Source: Burkholderiales bacterium (GTDB taxonomy: Bacteria > Pseudomonadota > Gammaproteobacteria > Burkholderiales > Burkholderiaceae). Taken from it: a stretch of DNA of 64,000 bases. Below are positions 8,077 to 15,721 of this stretch, in pieces. Positions within the stretch are counted from its first letter, which is position 1. Each line of letters opens with the position of its first letter. The stretch lies in NCBI GenBank assembly GCA_026225235.1, contig JAMFSK010000093.1, forward strand, positions 1-64,000, given 5' to 3'. The position numbers were made by a program, and so were the translations under genes. Below the pieces are notes generated by a model. The model saw only the letters and a list, made by a program, of their open reading frames with translations. It ran no database searches and was not told the DNA's origin.

Positions 8077-9600
8077 CTACTTCTTGAGACCTGCGCCGAG
8101 CAGGTTGCCGAGACCGCCTACCAGGCTGCCCACAACATTGGTGCTCGACGACGAGCCGGAACCCGTCGTGGCGCTGATGCCGCCCGCAGGCGTGTTGGCC
8201 GCGACGGTCGTTGTGTTGGCGCTGGTGGTTGTCGAGGAGACGGCCCCGGTAACACCGAGCGCGCCAGCCAGCGTGCCAACCGTGCCGGCCAGCGTGCCGA
8301 GGACATTGCCCGTCGACGCGCCGCCCGCTGCACCGCCCGTGATGCTCGAGAGGCCGCCGACCAGGCCGGCGACGGGGTTGCTGTGACCCGCGCCGCTACC
8401 CGTTGTGCCGGCCAGAGCGCCGCCGAGTGCGTTCGTCACACCGGACAGCGCGCCGAGCGGGCCGCCCGTCGAGGTGCCCCCACCGAGGCTGCCGAGCGTC
8501 GAGGTCAGGCCGGCGAGCGGGCTACCCGTCGAGGTGCCGCCGCCGAGGGAGCCAGTCAGGCCGCCGAGCGCCGAGGTCAGGCCACCCAGCGGATTGCCAG
8601 TCGGGCTGCCCGTTACCAGTCCACCCGCGCTCGCGATCGTCGTGCCGATCGAGTCGAGGAGCGCGCCCGTCGAAGCTCCAACGGGGTTACCGGTCGTGCT
8701 CGCGACCTTCGCGCCGGCCTGGGTGAAGATGCCACCGACTTGATCGAGGCCACTCGCCAATGGCGCACCCAGATGCGTCGTGTTGCCGATGGTCTGGGTC
8801 AGGTCAGCGACCGTCGCGGTGATTGGCGTGATGAGCGAGCTGGTCGTGCTGGTCAGCTGTTCGACCGGGCCGCTGCTGAGTGCGCCGCCGAGTTGCGTGC
8901 CGAGATTGACCACGGCGCCGCCGACCGTGTTGACCGTCGAGCCGAGCGTGCCGGTGACGGGCGCGAGCGGGGCAAGCGAACCGGTACCGAGGCTCGAAAC
9001 CAGCGTGCCGACGTCTTGTGCTGTGTGGCCGGTATCGGTCACGACATTGCCGACGGTGCCCACGGTCGTGCCGACCGGGTTGCTGCTGTTGCCGAGTTCG
9101 CCAAGGCCGTTGGCGACGCCGCTGCCGACATCACCCACGATCGTGCCGACGCTCGATACGACCGTGCCTGCGGCTTGTGAGGTTCCCGCGCTGACACCGG
9201 GGATTGAAGTGTTACCGATCTGGTTGCCGATTGACGACACCACGCCGCCAGCCGAGCTCACGACGTTGCCGGTGTTACCCACTACGACCCCGACCGCGTT
9301 CGCGCTGGTCGCACCGCCGGTGGTGCCGCCGCTACCGGTGCCCGTGCCTCCGCCACCGGTCCCCCCACCCGTGCCGCCGACTGTAGTTCCCCCGCTGTCG
9401 GTGCCGCCCGTCGTGCCGCCTGCAGTCCCGGAGCCGCTTGTCGAAGCGTCGCCCCCGGTCGATGCGGTCGGCGTGCCCGAACCGCTCGGGCCGGTATTGG
9501 ACGACCCTGATCCGGCACAGCCGGTCAACGCGAGCAACGTCGCAATAGAAGCTGCAACGGCTGTTTGTTTGAATACCCCGTATTTCGATTGGCTTTTCAT
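8077..9600 (-). CDS. Gly/Ser/Thr/Val-repeat surface lipoprotein
   Basis: 507 residues from the ATG at 9600, which has GGGGGATAAG just upstream; the longer open frame to 9735 lacks such a site. A short signal peptide ends in lipobox LTGC (Cys28). It is followed by a Gly/Ser/Thr linker (about 30-120) and long degenerate repeats (VGNVVTDTG, GTLVSSLGTG, GGLTSALGGLTGSLGGG). The C-terminus, VGSLVGGLGNLLGAGLKK, resembles an amphipathic segment. It parallels the downstream protein at 6466-7872 segment by segment (for example SSGPV-QQVTQQLSTAITPI versus SSGPVEQLTSTTSSLITPI), so the two arose by duplication. A sigma-54-type promoter lies 50-65 bases upstream. No enzymatic motif is visible. Confidence 0.72.
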   Translation of the reverse strand: MKSQSKYGVFKQTAVAASIATLLALTGCAGSGSSNTGPSGSGTPTASTGGDASTSGSGTAGGTTGGTDSGGTTVGGTGGGTGGGGTGTGSGGTTGGATSANAVGVVVGNTGNVVSSAGGVVSSIGNQIGNTSIPGVSAGTSQAAGTVVSSVGTIVGDVGSGVANGLGELGNSSNPVGTTVGTVGNVVTDTGHTAQDVGTLVSSLGTGSLAPLAPVTGTLGSTVNTVGGAVVNLGTQLGGALSSGPVEQLTSTTSSLITPITATVADLTQTIGNTTHLGAPLASGLDQVGGIFTQAGAKVASTTGNPVGASTGALLDSIGTTIASAGGLVTGSPTGNPLGGLTSALGGLTGSLGGGTSTGSPLAGLTSTLGSLGGGTSTGGPLGALSGVTNALGGALAGTTGSGAGHSNPVAGLVGGLSSITGGAAGGASTGNVLGTLAGTVGTLAGALGVTGAVSSTTTSANTTTVAANTPAGGISATTGSGSSSSTNVVGSLVGGLGNLLGAGLKK

Positions 9601-9649
9601 CTTATCCCCCGTGTTTGGAATGCCGCATGGCAAGTGGCACTCACCTAAC

Positions 9650-9665
9650 AGCAACAGGTATGCCA
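9650..9665 (-). promoter_or_regulatory. Sigma-54-type promoter of the repeat-lipoprotein/TpsB block
   Basis: On the minus strand TGGCATACCTGTTGCT matches TGGCAC-N5-TTGCW, with the invariant GG and GC separated by exactly ten bases. It would start transcription about 40 bases upstream of the ATG at 9600. The Tad locus next door ends with a sigma-54-dependent activator gene, a plausible regulator. Confidence 0.6.
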
Positions 9666-9820
9666 ATGCGAAACAAACGAACGAATTAGTGACTGGCACG
9701 ACCCCTGTGAAACGCAATAACGGCGCGCCTGTCACCGGGGTTTAGGACTGATTTAATCAGGAGCGAGAGAAAAGACCTTATTTGATGTTTAAACGTTTGC
9801 GCGAATCTTTTCCAAACCGG

Positions 9821-9866
9821 CGTTACGTTACGGGTGCGGCGGAACGTAACGGGAGTCACGTAACGT
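9821..9866. repeat. Cluster of CGTTACG / CGTAACG elements (putative regulator sites)
   Basis: CGTTACG occurs at 9821-9827 and, overlapping, at 9826-9832. Its inverse CGTAACG occurs at 9845-9851 and 9859-9865, the last inside ACGTAACGT. The arrangement is two direct plus two inverted copies in 46 bp, as expected for a dimeric DNA-binding protein. The protein is unknown. Confidence 0.5.
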
Positions 9867-10074
9867 CGTCTCGGTGGAAACCCCGGGAAAAATCGCCGTG
9901 TTGTTTTAATCACGCGTCGTTTGTAGTGGAAGATCCTTCTCGTTATCTAGGTCAGGGCGCCTGAAAACAACTAGAGCGGGCGCTCGAAACAGTCGGTTGA
10001 TACTTGCGGAGCGCGTTCCAATCGTCTAAAACGGAACCAGTTTCAGCGTCTGTGCGATTCATCACACAAAGGGA

Positions 10075-10103
10075 TTGCTTGAATTTAAAGCCTCCGCTAT
10101 AAA
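10075..10103 (+). promoter_or_regulatory. Sigma-70-like promoter of flp
   Basis: TTGCTT (10075-10080) and TATAAA (10098-10103) are separated by 17 bases, in an AT-rich context 189 bases upstream of the Flp pilin. The -10 matches 5 of 6 positions and the -35 matches 3 of 6. No GG-N10-GC sigma-54 match was found ahead of flp. Confidence 0.4.
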
Positions 10104-10291
10104 CCAAACTTAGAGGCTTAACCTGGGGAGGTGGCTATCGAAACCGACGAACTCACTTTTGAAAGACGCTGCGTATTTTTGCAGTTCTGCACTTGAAGCG
10201 AAGAGGGGCGTGTTTTCCCTGATGGAGGCACTCCCCTGACGAGTCGTTAATTTGAACAATGTTGTGTTTTTAAAAAAAGATCGGGGCCAAT

Positions 10292-10474
10292 ATGAAAACC
10301 TCAATTAAGAAATTCCTTAAAGACGAAACCGGTGTGACAGCGATCGAATACGGTCTGATTGCGGGACTGATCGTGGCCGGGATTGCGCTCACCCTCGGGA
10401 CGATCGGCACCAATCTCTCGACGGTATTCACCAATATTTCGACGTCGGTGGGTACGGCCGCCTCGCATAGCTAA
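10292..10474 (+). CDS. flp: Flp-type type IVb pilin
   Basis: A 60-residue major pilin subunit of the Tad pilus. After a short basic leader (MKTSIKKFLKDETG) comes the prepilin-peptidase site G/VTAIEYGL, with the Glu5-Tyr6 pair typical of Flp pilins, then a single hydrophobic helix (LIAGLIVAGIALTLGTIG) and a Ser/Thr-rich tail. Processed pilin would be about 46 residues. It is the first gene of the Tad locus, 12 bases ahead of the prepilin peptidase, with its own promoter and a long leader that suit high-level expression of a structural subunit. Confidence 0.97.
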   Translation: MKTSIKKFLKDETGVTAIEYGLIAGLIVAGIALTLGTIGTNLSTVFTNISTSVGTAASHS

Positions 10475-10486
10475 GGCGGGGTCGGT

Positions 10487-10996
10487 ATGCAAACCTCGGT
10501 GCTGTTGCTCTGCACCTGGGCGGGAGCGGTGTCGTTCTTCGACATACGTGATCGCCGGGTGCCGAACTGGCTGGTGGGGCTGGGAATCGTGTGTGGCTGT
10601 GTCTCGTTTGTGCTGGCGCGGGACGCCCTCATGATCAGTCCCGCCCAATGCCTGCTCGGCGCGGTGCTGGCGTTCGTCGTCTTCCTTCCGCTCTACGCGT
10701 TCGGAGTAATGGGTGCGGCCGACGTCAAGGTGTTCGCCGTACTGGGCCTCTGGCTCGGCGCAGGCACGCTGGTGCCGATATGGCTCTGGGCCACGGCAGC
10801 GGCAGGCGCGCACGCGATCTACGCGATAACGCTCACGCGAGTTCAACCTGTCACGGTGTTGGGACGAACGGTGGCGATGGGTCCGTCGGCTGGCGGTCGG
10901 GGACGGTTGCGCGGGGCTCCTTATGCCGCCTTCCTCGCGATCGCAGCGCTGGGCGTGGTCGTGAGCCGGCATCCCTCGCTGCTCCCCACTTTCTAG
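10487..10996 (+). CDS. cpaA: Tad prepilin peptidase (TadV/CpaA, A24 family)
   Basis: A 169-residue integral membrane aspartic peptidase that removes the leader of Flp and the TadE pseudopilin. The two active-site aspartates lie in SFFDIRDRRVPNW (near residue 19) and in the loop MGAADVKVF (near residue 80), the TadV form of the GxGD signature. Hydrophobic helices surround both. It lacks the N-terminal methylase domain of the larger PilD enzymes, as expected for Tad systems. It sits between flp and tadE. Confidence 0.93.
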   Translation: MQTSVLLLCTWAGAVSFFDIRDRRVPNWLVGLGIVCGCVSFVLARDALMISPAQCLLGAVLAFVVFLPLYAFGVMGAADVKVFAVLGLWLGAGTLVPIWLWATAAAGAHAIYAITLTRVQPVTVLGRTVAMGPSAGGRGRLRGAPYAAFLAIAALGVVVSRHPSLLPTF

Positions 10997-11006
10997 AGAA
11001 CATGAC

Positions 11007-11528
11007 ATGAGCGCCAACGGGCCGGTCCAACGGACTCATCGCACGGCACTCAGCCCGGTTCGGGCTCGCGGCTGGAGCAACCAGCGAGGGGTGGCGGCAA
11101 TCGAGTTTGCGCTGGTGTTCCCACTGTTTTTTGTGGTGCTGTACGCAATCGTTGCTTACGGATTGATTTTTGCCGCGAGTCAGACCTTGTCACTGGCGGC
11201 ACAGGAAGGGGGACGGGCGGCGCTGCGCTTCGAGGGTGAAACGTCGTTGGCGCAGGCTTATTCGCTGCGGACCACAGCCGCGTGCTCAACGGCGCAGAGC
11301 CTGGTCTCATGGCTGCCGGCGGCCGGCATGACCGCGAGTTGCAGCAACGCCGCGTGCACGAGCAGCGGTTCGACAGGCATGCAGTGTGTAACTGTTCAGA
11401 TGTCATATAACTATATCGGCTTTCCACTGGTGCCGAACTTGCCGCTGATGGGCTTTGCAACGCCCGCGACGCTCGGTGCACAGGTGGTGGTCCAACTGGA
11501 TCCGGCCAGCATCCTGGCCAATATGTAG
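11007..11528 (+). CDS. tadE: TadE-family pseudopilin
   Basis: A 173-residue minor pseudopilin of the Tad apparatus. A basic segment precedes the cleavage-like motif RG/VAAIEFALVFPLFF, with the Glu5 and aromatic residue 6 required for prepilin-peptidase processing, then one transmembrane helix. The periplasmic part contains four cysteines (ACSTAQSL, SCSNAACTS, QCVTV) that may form disulfides. It follows cpaA by ten bases. A stable stem (GCGGCGC / GCGCCGC, 11544-11563) follows the stop and may separate this first gene group from cpaB. Confidence 0.9.
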   Translation: MSANGPVQRTHRTALSPVRARGWSNQRGVAAIEFALVFPLFFVVLYAIVAYGLIFAASQTLSLAAQEGGRAALRFEGETSLAQAYSLRTTAACSTAQSLVSWLPAAGMTASCSNAACTSSGSTGMQCVTVQMSYNYIGFPLVPNLPLMGFATPATLGAQVVVQLDPASILANM

Positions 11529-11828
11529 TTCGATCTGCAACCAGCGGCGCGATGAGGCGCCGCGACCGGCACCTGCCGCGGACTGACGATTCGCGCGGGA
11601 AGGTCGGGAGAGAAACGGAGGAAGGGGTCCGAGGCAAGGACCGTTGTCGAGCGTGCCGGTGGCGCGACCCAATTTCGAGATGGTTGACGAAGAGGGGGGG
11701 CTGCAGGGAGGAACACGTGGAATGACGCGAGCGGGGCGCATAAGCATCCGAAAGGGTTGCGTAGGCGAGGGCATCGCGGAAAAACACAAATACGGGGCGA
11801 GGTCATCTGGACACTCGCGAACAAAAAA
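11529..11828. other. 300-bp gap inside the Tad locus between tadE and cpaB
   Basis: No gene is supported. It begins with a 7-bp GC stem (11544-11563) without a T-run, then purine-rich sequence. All other Tad genes here are separated by 0-57 bases, so this is the only place for an internal promoter or a transcript break. No confident -35/-10 or sigma-54 match was found. Confidence 0.5.
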
Positions 11829-12875
11829 ATGTTTAACCTGACCAAGATTCTTGCCGGGCTGCTCATTGTGGTCGCCTTGCTGCTCGGTGTCTTTGCGTGG
11901 ACGCTCGCGCGCCATCCGGCGCCGGCACCGATCGCCGCGCCCGCTGCGCCGCCGACGTTCACTGTCGCGGTGGCCGCCCATGCATTGCCCGCCGGGCATG
12001 CGATCAAGGCGGATGACCTTCAGTTTCAGAAGCTTCCACTCAGCCCCGCCGGCGCATTCTCCGATGCGAGCCTGCTGATTGGCCGCGTGCCCCTGGCCGA
12101 TGTCGCGCCGGGTGCGCCGGTCGTCGAAGCCAATCTTCTTGCCGGACTCGCGGGACATCTCGCGCCGGGCGAGCGCGCCGTGGCGATCAAGGTCGACGAA
12201 CTGGCGGGAGTCGGGGCGCGCGTGCGACCCGGTGACATGGTCGATTTGTTCATGGTGCTCAAGCGCGATGCCACTGACGGTGAAATCGGCCGAACTCAGG
12301 CGCGGCTGCTGTTGTCGAAGGTCCGCGTGCTGGCATATGGACGCTGGGCCATCGGAAGCTCAGGTGGCACACCCGCTGAAGCCAGCGGCGCGAGCGCGAA
12401 TGCTTCGGCAGCGAACTCCAACCCGCCGGTCGACGGCGGAACGCCTCCGGGGGGCGCCAACGCCAGCAACGATCCCACCAACGCGCACACCGCAGTCGTC
12501 GCCGTTCCAGTCGATCAGGTCGACGCACTAGCGTTGGCTGACACTGCGGGGCGGGTGGTGATGGCCTTGCGTAACCCTGCCGATGCCGGAGTCGCGGACC
12601 AGAACGTGTTTCCCCCGAGTGGCACGGTGCTAGTCCCGACCGGGGGCTCCGCCGCTCTCCAGGGGGATCCCGCCAACCGTGCGGCGGCGGGTTTGTTGCT
12701 CGACCAGCTCGTACGTGACAAAGGCGGCAATCGTGGCGTAGCACCGATGCCGATGACCGTGCAGTCGCCGTTGCCCGAGACGATACGGTCGCTGACACAG
12801 TTAGTGACGGCGAAGACCTCGACGGGAAGCGTGGAAGTGATTCGCGGCGACAAACGCGAAACGGTCGGCTGGTGA
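11829..12875 (+). CDS. cpaB: Flp pilus assembly protein CpaB/RcpC
   Basis: About 348 residues from ATG 11829 (MFNLTKILAGLL); the frame is open further upstream but the extra part is basic and lacks a membrane start. One N-terminal transmembrane helix leads to an SAF domain (FTVAVAAHALPAGHAIKADDLQ) and the RcpC domain (AVAIKVDELAGVGARVRPGDMVDLFMVLKR). Family members sit in the periplasm and act with the CpaC secretin. Residues about 180-225 form a Gly/Ser/Ala/Asn-rich linker. The C-terminus ends in a conserved-looking SVEVIRGDKRETV segment. The ribosome-binding site before the ATG is weak, so the exact start is uncertain. Confidence 0.88.
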   Translation: MFNLTKILAGLLIVVALLLGVFAWTLARHPAPAPIAAPAAPPTFTVAVAAHALPAGHAIKADDLQFQKLPLSPAGAFSDASLLIGRVPLADVAPGAPVVEANLLAGLAGHLAPGERAVAIKVDELAGVGARVRPGDMVDLFMVLKRDATDGEIGRTQARLLLSKVRVLAYGRWAIGSSGGTPAEASGASANASAANSNPPVDGGTPPGGANASNDPTNAHTAVVAVPVDQVDALALADTAGRVVMALRNPADAGVADQNVFPPSGTVLVPTGGSAALQGDPANRAAAGLLLDQLVRDKGGNRGVAPMPMTVQSPLPETIRSLTQLVTAKTSTGSVEVIRGDKRETVGW

Positions 12876-12896
12876 GCGAAGGGGATATCCAAAAAA

Positions 12897-14372
12897 ATGA
12901 AAACGAACCCGATCGCGCCCGCAGTAAGGTTTCGAATCACGACCCTTCTCGGTGTGGCGGCACTCAATGTGTTCTTCGCTGCCGGAGCATGGGCGGCGAC
13001 CGATGACGCACGTGTCGAACGCGTCGCGCAGCAGCAAGTGCAACTCATCCAGCCCATCACACAGCAAGAGCCGCCGCCGGTCAGCAGCACGGAAAGTGTG
13101 TCGCCTTCCCTTACAGACGGGACGATGCTCGACCTGGTGGTGGGCGTGCAACAGCCCCTCAAGGTCGGCAAGACCCTGACACGCATCGCCGTGGGCGACC
13201 CGGCGATCGCCGACGTGATGCTCACGCATGGTAATGCAGGCGGCAGTCTGTTATTGATCGCCAAGACACCGGGTACCACCAGCTTGCTCGTCTGGACCCG
13301 TGACCGGTCCGAACCGCAGCGCTACACCCTCAGAGTGTCGAATGCCGCAACGCGGGCCTTGCTCGGCAACCAGAGTCCTTCGGTAACGGTGGCCGGATCA
13401 ACGGTGATCATCAAAGGTTCGGCCGTGAATGTCGATGCGCATCAGCGGGCGCTGGCTGCTGCACTGGCCGCGGGTGGCACGGCAAAAAGCGCGGGTAAGG
13501 GCGGTGCGCAAGGTGGCGGCAGCGTCGGCACGATCGTCGATCAGTCGACTGTCGCGCTCTCCTCGGTGGTCCAGGTGGACGTCAAGGTGGTCGAGTTCAG
13601 CCGATCCGTCCTCAAGGAGGTCGGCATCAACTTTCAGAAGATGTCGAACGGCTTCAACTACGCGATTGCCAACCCGGGGACGGCGTCGAATGCCCCTCCG
13701 CTCGCGACGGCCTTCGGTCTGTTGTTCCAGTCGGCGACGCATGGATTGTCCGCGGGGATTTCCGTGCTCGAAGGCGACGGTCTGGCGCGTGTACTCGCCG
13801 AGCCCACGCTCGTGGCGCTATCCGGGCAGAGTGCAAGTTTTCTCGCTGGCGGCGAAGTGCCGATTCCGGTGCCACAGGCCCTGGGTGCGACCGCCATCGA
13901 ATACAAACCCTATGGGGTGGGCCTGACGGTCACGCCGACGGTACTGGCCTCGAACCGCATTGCCCTGAAGGTGGCGCCTGAAGCGAGCGATCTCGACTTC
14001 GTCCACTCGGTGACGATCTCAGGGGTCTCGGTCCCCGCGATCACCACGCGCCGTGCGGACACCACGGTCGAACTCGGCGATGGCGAGAGCTTCGTGATCG
14101 GCGGCCTCGTCGATCGAGAAACGATCACCAATGTGGACAAGGTGCCGTTTCTCGGCGACCTGCCGGTGATCGGCGCTTTTTTCAAATCGCTGAACTATCA
14201 GCAAAACGACAAGGAACTGGTCATCGTCGTCACGCCGCATCTCGTTTCGCCACTCGCGAAGGGCACGGTCGTGCCTTTGCCTGGCGGGCAAGAGCAGCTT
14301 GACGGCCCGGTCTGGCGCTCCTATGTCGGCGGGATGGCAACAGGCGATGCATTGCCGGGTTTTTCGAAATGA
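12897..14372 (+). CDS. cpaC: Tad secretin CpaC/RcpA
   Basis: A 491-residue outer-membrane secretin forming the channel for the Flp pilus. A signal peptide (cleavage near AGAWAA) is followed by a pilus-formation N-terminal domain (LDLVVGVQQPLKVGKTLTRIAVGDPAIADVML). Then come a BON-like/N domain and the secretin C-domain (ARVLAEPTLVALSGQSASFLAGGE, IEYKPYGVGLTVTPTV, GDGESFVIGGLVDRE, KVPFLGDLPVIGAFF, ELVIVVTPHLVSPL). The ILxxDLP-type pattern and the closing VTPHLV are secretin hallmarks. It lies 21 bases after cpaB. No dedicated pilotin gene is apparent nearby. Confidence 0.95.
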   Translation: MKTNPIAPAVRFRITTLLGVAALNVFFAAGAWAATDDARVERVAQQQVQLIQPITQQEPPPVSSTESVSPSLTDGTMLDLVVGVQQPLKVGKTLTRIAVGDPAIADVMLTHGNAGGSLLLIAKTPGTTSLLVWTRDRSEPQRYTLRVSNAATRALLGNQSPSVTVAGSTVIIKGSAVNVDAHQRALAAALAAGGTAKSAGKGGAQGGGSVGTIVDQSTVALSSVVQVDVKVVEFSRSVLKEVGINFQKMSNGFNYAIANPGTASNAPPLATAFGLLFQSATHGLSAGISVLEGDGLARVLAEPTLVALSGQSASFLAGGEVPIPVPQALGATAIEYKPYGVGLTVTPTVLASNRIALKVAPEASDLDFVHSVTISGVSVPAITTRRADTTVELGDGESFVIGGLVDRETITNVDKVPFLGDLPVIGAFFKSLNYQQNDKELVIVVTPHLVSPLAKGTVVPLPGGQEQLDGPVWRSYVGGMATGDALPGFSK

Positions 14373-14426
14373 CTGCAAGACCATGTGCGGAAGGCGCGTT
14401 GGCGCGGCACCGCAGGGAGCACCACT

Positions 14427-15719
14427 ATGAACGCGAGAACGCAACCTTTGACTGAGCGCGAAATCGTCGACCACTTCGTGTTTGCATCGGATGATGCAGG
14501 ACACCTGTTCTGGCTCGGCGAAACGCTCCACACCGTCGGTGCGGTCGAGACCTCGGCGCTCGAAGCCGTGGCCCTGACCCAGCAGATCGCGGTGATCGAC
14601 CCGTCGATCGTGTTCCTCGACTTCAGTGGTGTGCAGGCCAGCAAGGCGAGCGAAGCCGCCGCCGCAGTGCGGGCGAATTTTCCGGAGCTGCCGATCGTTG
14701 CGGTAGGGGCAAGCTCGGACGCGTGCAGCACACTGGCCGCATTGCGCGCTGGCGTGCGCGATTTCGTCGATGTTGCCGGCGCGGCGGCCGATGCGCTCAA
14801 GATCACGCGCGACGTGCTGTCGCACTTGCCCGAGCAGGCGACACGACGCGGACGCGTGACAGTCTTGCTCGGCGCGCGGATCGGGATTGGCGTCTCGACG
14901 CTCGCGGCCAATCTGTCCTTCCTGTTGCGTGCGCATCACGACACGCCAGACCCGAACCAGGCGCCCCCACCCCTGCGCAAGGGCGTATCGCGCGAGGTGG
15001 CCTTGCTCGACCTCGGCCTGCCGGCCAACGACAGCACGCTCTATCTGAACACACGCTGCGATTTCAATTTCGTCGATGCGGTCCACAACGTGCGCCGCTT
15101 CGATCAGACCTTCATACACACCGCGCTGTCGCGGCATTCGAGTGGGTTGGCGCTGATGACGCTGCCCTACGATCTTGCCGCGATGCGCGAAGTGTCCTAT
15201 TCCGGCGCGATCGGTCTCGTCAATCGGTTGCGTTCTTTTTTTGACCAGCAAGTCGTCGATCTCGGCGGCTTCTCCAACGGCGACTTCACCGCGCACCTTG
15301 CACGCGCGGCCGATGAAGTCTGGCTCGTCTGCGATCAGAGCGTGGCTTCGATCGTGTCGGCCGTGGCGTTGATCGAGGAACTGCGCCTCGAGGACGTCGA
15401 TACAGCGGCGATCCGCCTCGTCGTCAGCAAGTTCGATGCTGCGCTGGGTCTCTCGGCCGAACAGATCGCCGAACGTCTGCAGCTCCCGCTGACAGCCGTG
15501 TTGCCCGCGCGTGCGGTGCCGCTCGGCCGCGCGGTCAATCAGGGCAAGCTGCTCGCCGAAAGCGGTGAGCGCGACCCGTACGTGCGTGCGCTCGATCCGC
15601 TGCTCGACCGGCTCCAGCTGGCCGATGCGACGGCTGCCGGTCGCCCCGCCCGAGTGGGCTTTGGTGCCCGGCTGCATCTCGGGCGTCTCCTTTCTTCCTC
15701 GAAAAAGCGGGTTGACTGA
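14427..15719 (+). CDS. tadZ: TadZ/CpaE-family pilus localisation protein
   Basis: 430 residues from ATG 14427, which has GGGAG eight bases upstream. The N-terminal ~135 residues resemble a receiver fold (SIVFLDFSGVQ, DFVDVAG), followed by a MinD/ParA-like ATPase domain. The deviant Walker A site reads LLGARIGIGVSTLAANL, lacking the lysines of a standard KGGxGKS/T loop, as in the atypical ATPases of TadZ type. TadZ proteins place the Tad apparatus at the pole. The stop is two bases before the cpaF start, so the genes are tightly coupled. Confidence 0.87.
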   Translation: MNARTQPLTEREIVDHFVFASDDAGHLFWLGETLHTVGAVETSALEAVALTQQIAVIDPSIVFLDFSGVQASKASEAAAAVRANFPELPIVAVGASSDACSTLAALRAGVRDFVDVAGAAADALKITRDVLSHLPEQATRRGRVTVLLGARIGIGVSTLAANLSFLLRAHHDTPDPNQAPPPLRKGVSREVALLDLGLPANDSTLYLNTRCDFNFVDAVHNVRRFDQTFIHTALSRHSSGLALMTLPYDLAAMREVSYSGAIGLVNRLRSFFDQQVVDLGGFSNGDFTAHLARAADEVWLVCDQSVASIVSAVALIEELRLEDVDTAAIRLVVSKFDAALGLSAEQIAERLQLPLTAVLPARAVPLGRAVNQGKLLAESGERDPYVRALDPLLDRLQLADATAAGRPARVGFGARLHLGRLLSSSKKRVD

Positions 15720-15721
15720 CG

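Larger units (their letters stand above)
9601..10291. other. 691-bp divergent intergenic region between repeat lipoproteins and Tad locus
   Basis: No credible gene. It contains the sigma-54-type promoter (9650-9665, minus), a cluster of four CGTTACG/CGTAACG elements (9821-9865), AT-rich DNA, and a sigma-70-like promoter (10075-10103) with a leader of about 180 bases before flp. The size and element density suggest shared control of the two divergent surface systems. Confidence 0.65.

Noticed and set aside
6466-9600. Collagen-like triple-helix label for the two repeat lipoproteins
   Set aside because: Glycine does not recur every third residue; the repeats are of irregular G-hydrophobic type, so a collagen fold is not supported.
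9694-9709. Plus-strand TGGCACG resembling a sigma-54 -24 element facing flp
   Set aside because: The -12 half reads CTGTG instead of TTGCW, so the invariant GC is missing, and the leader to flp would be almost 600 bases.
9821-9866. CRISPR-like or phage attachment repeat
   Set aside because: The repeats are 7 bp, partly overlapping and inverted, with no spacers, cas genes, integrase or tRNA nearby.
11644-11841. Small plus-strand ORF in the tadE-cpaB gap
   Set aside because: It starts with TTG, lacks a ribosome-binding site, overlaps cpaB and has no recognisable sequence features.
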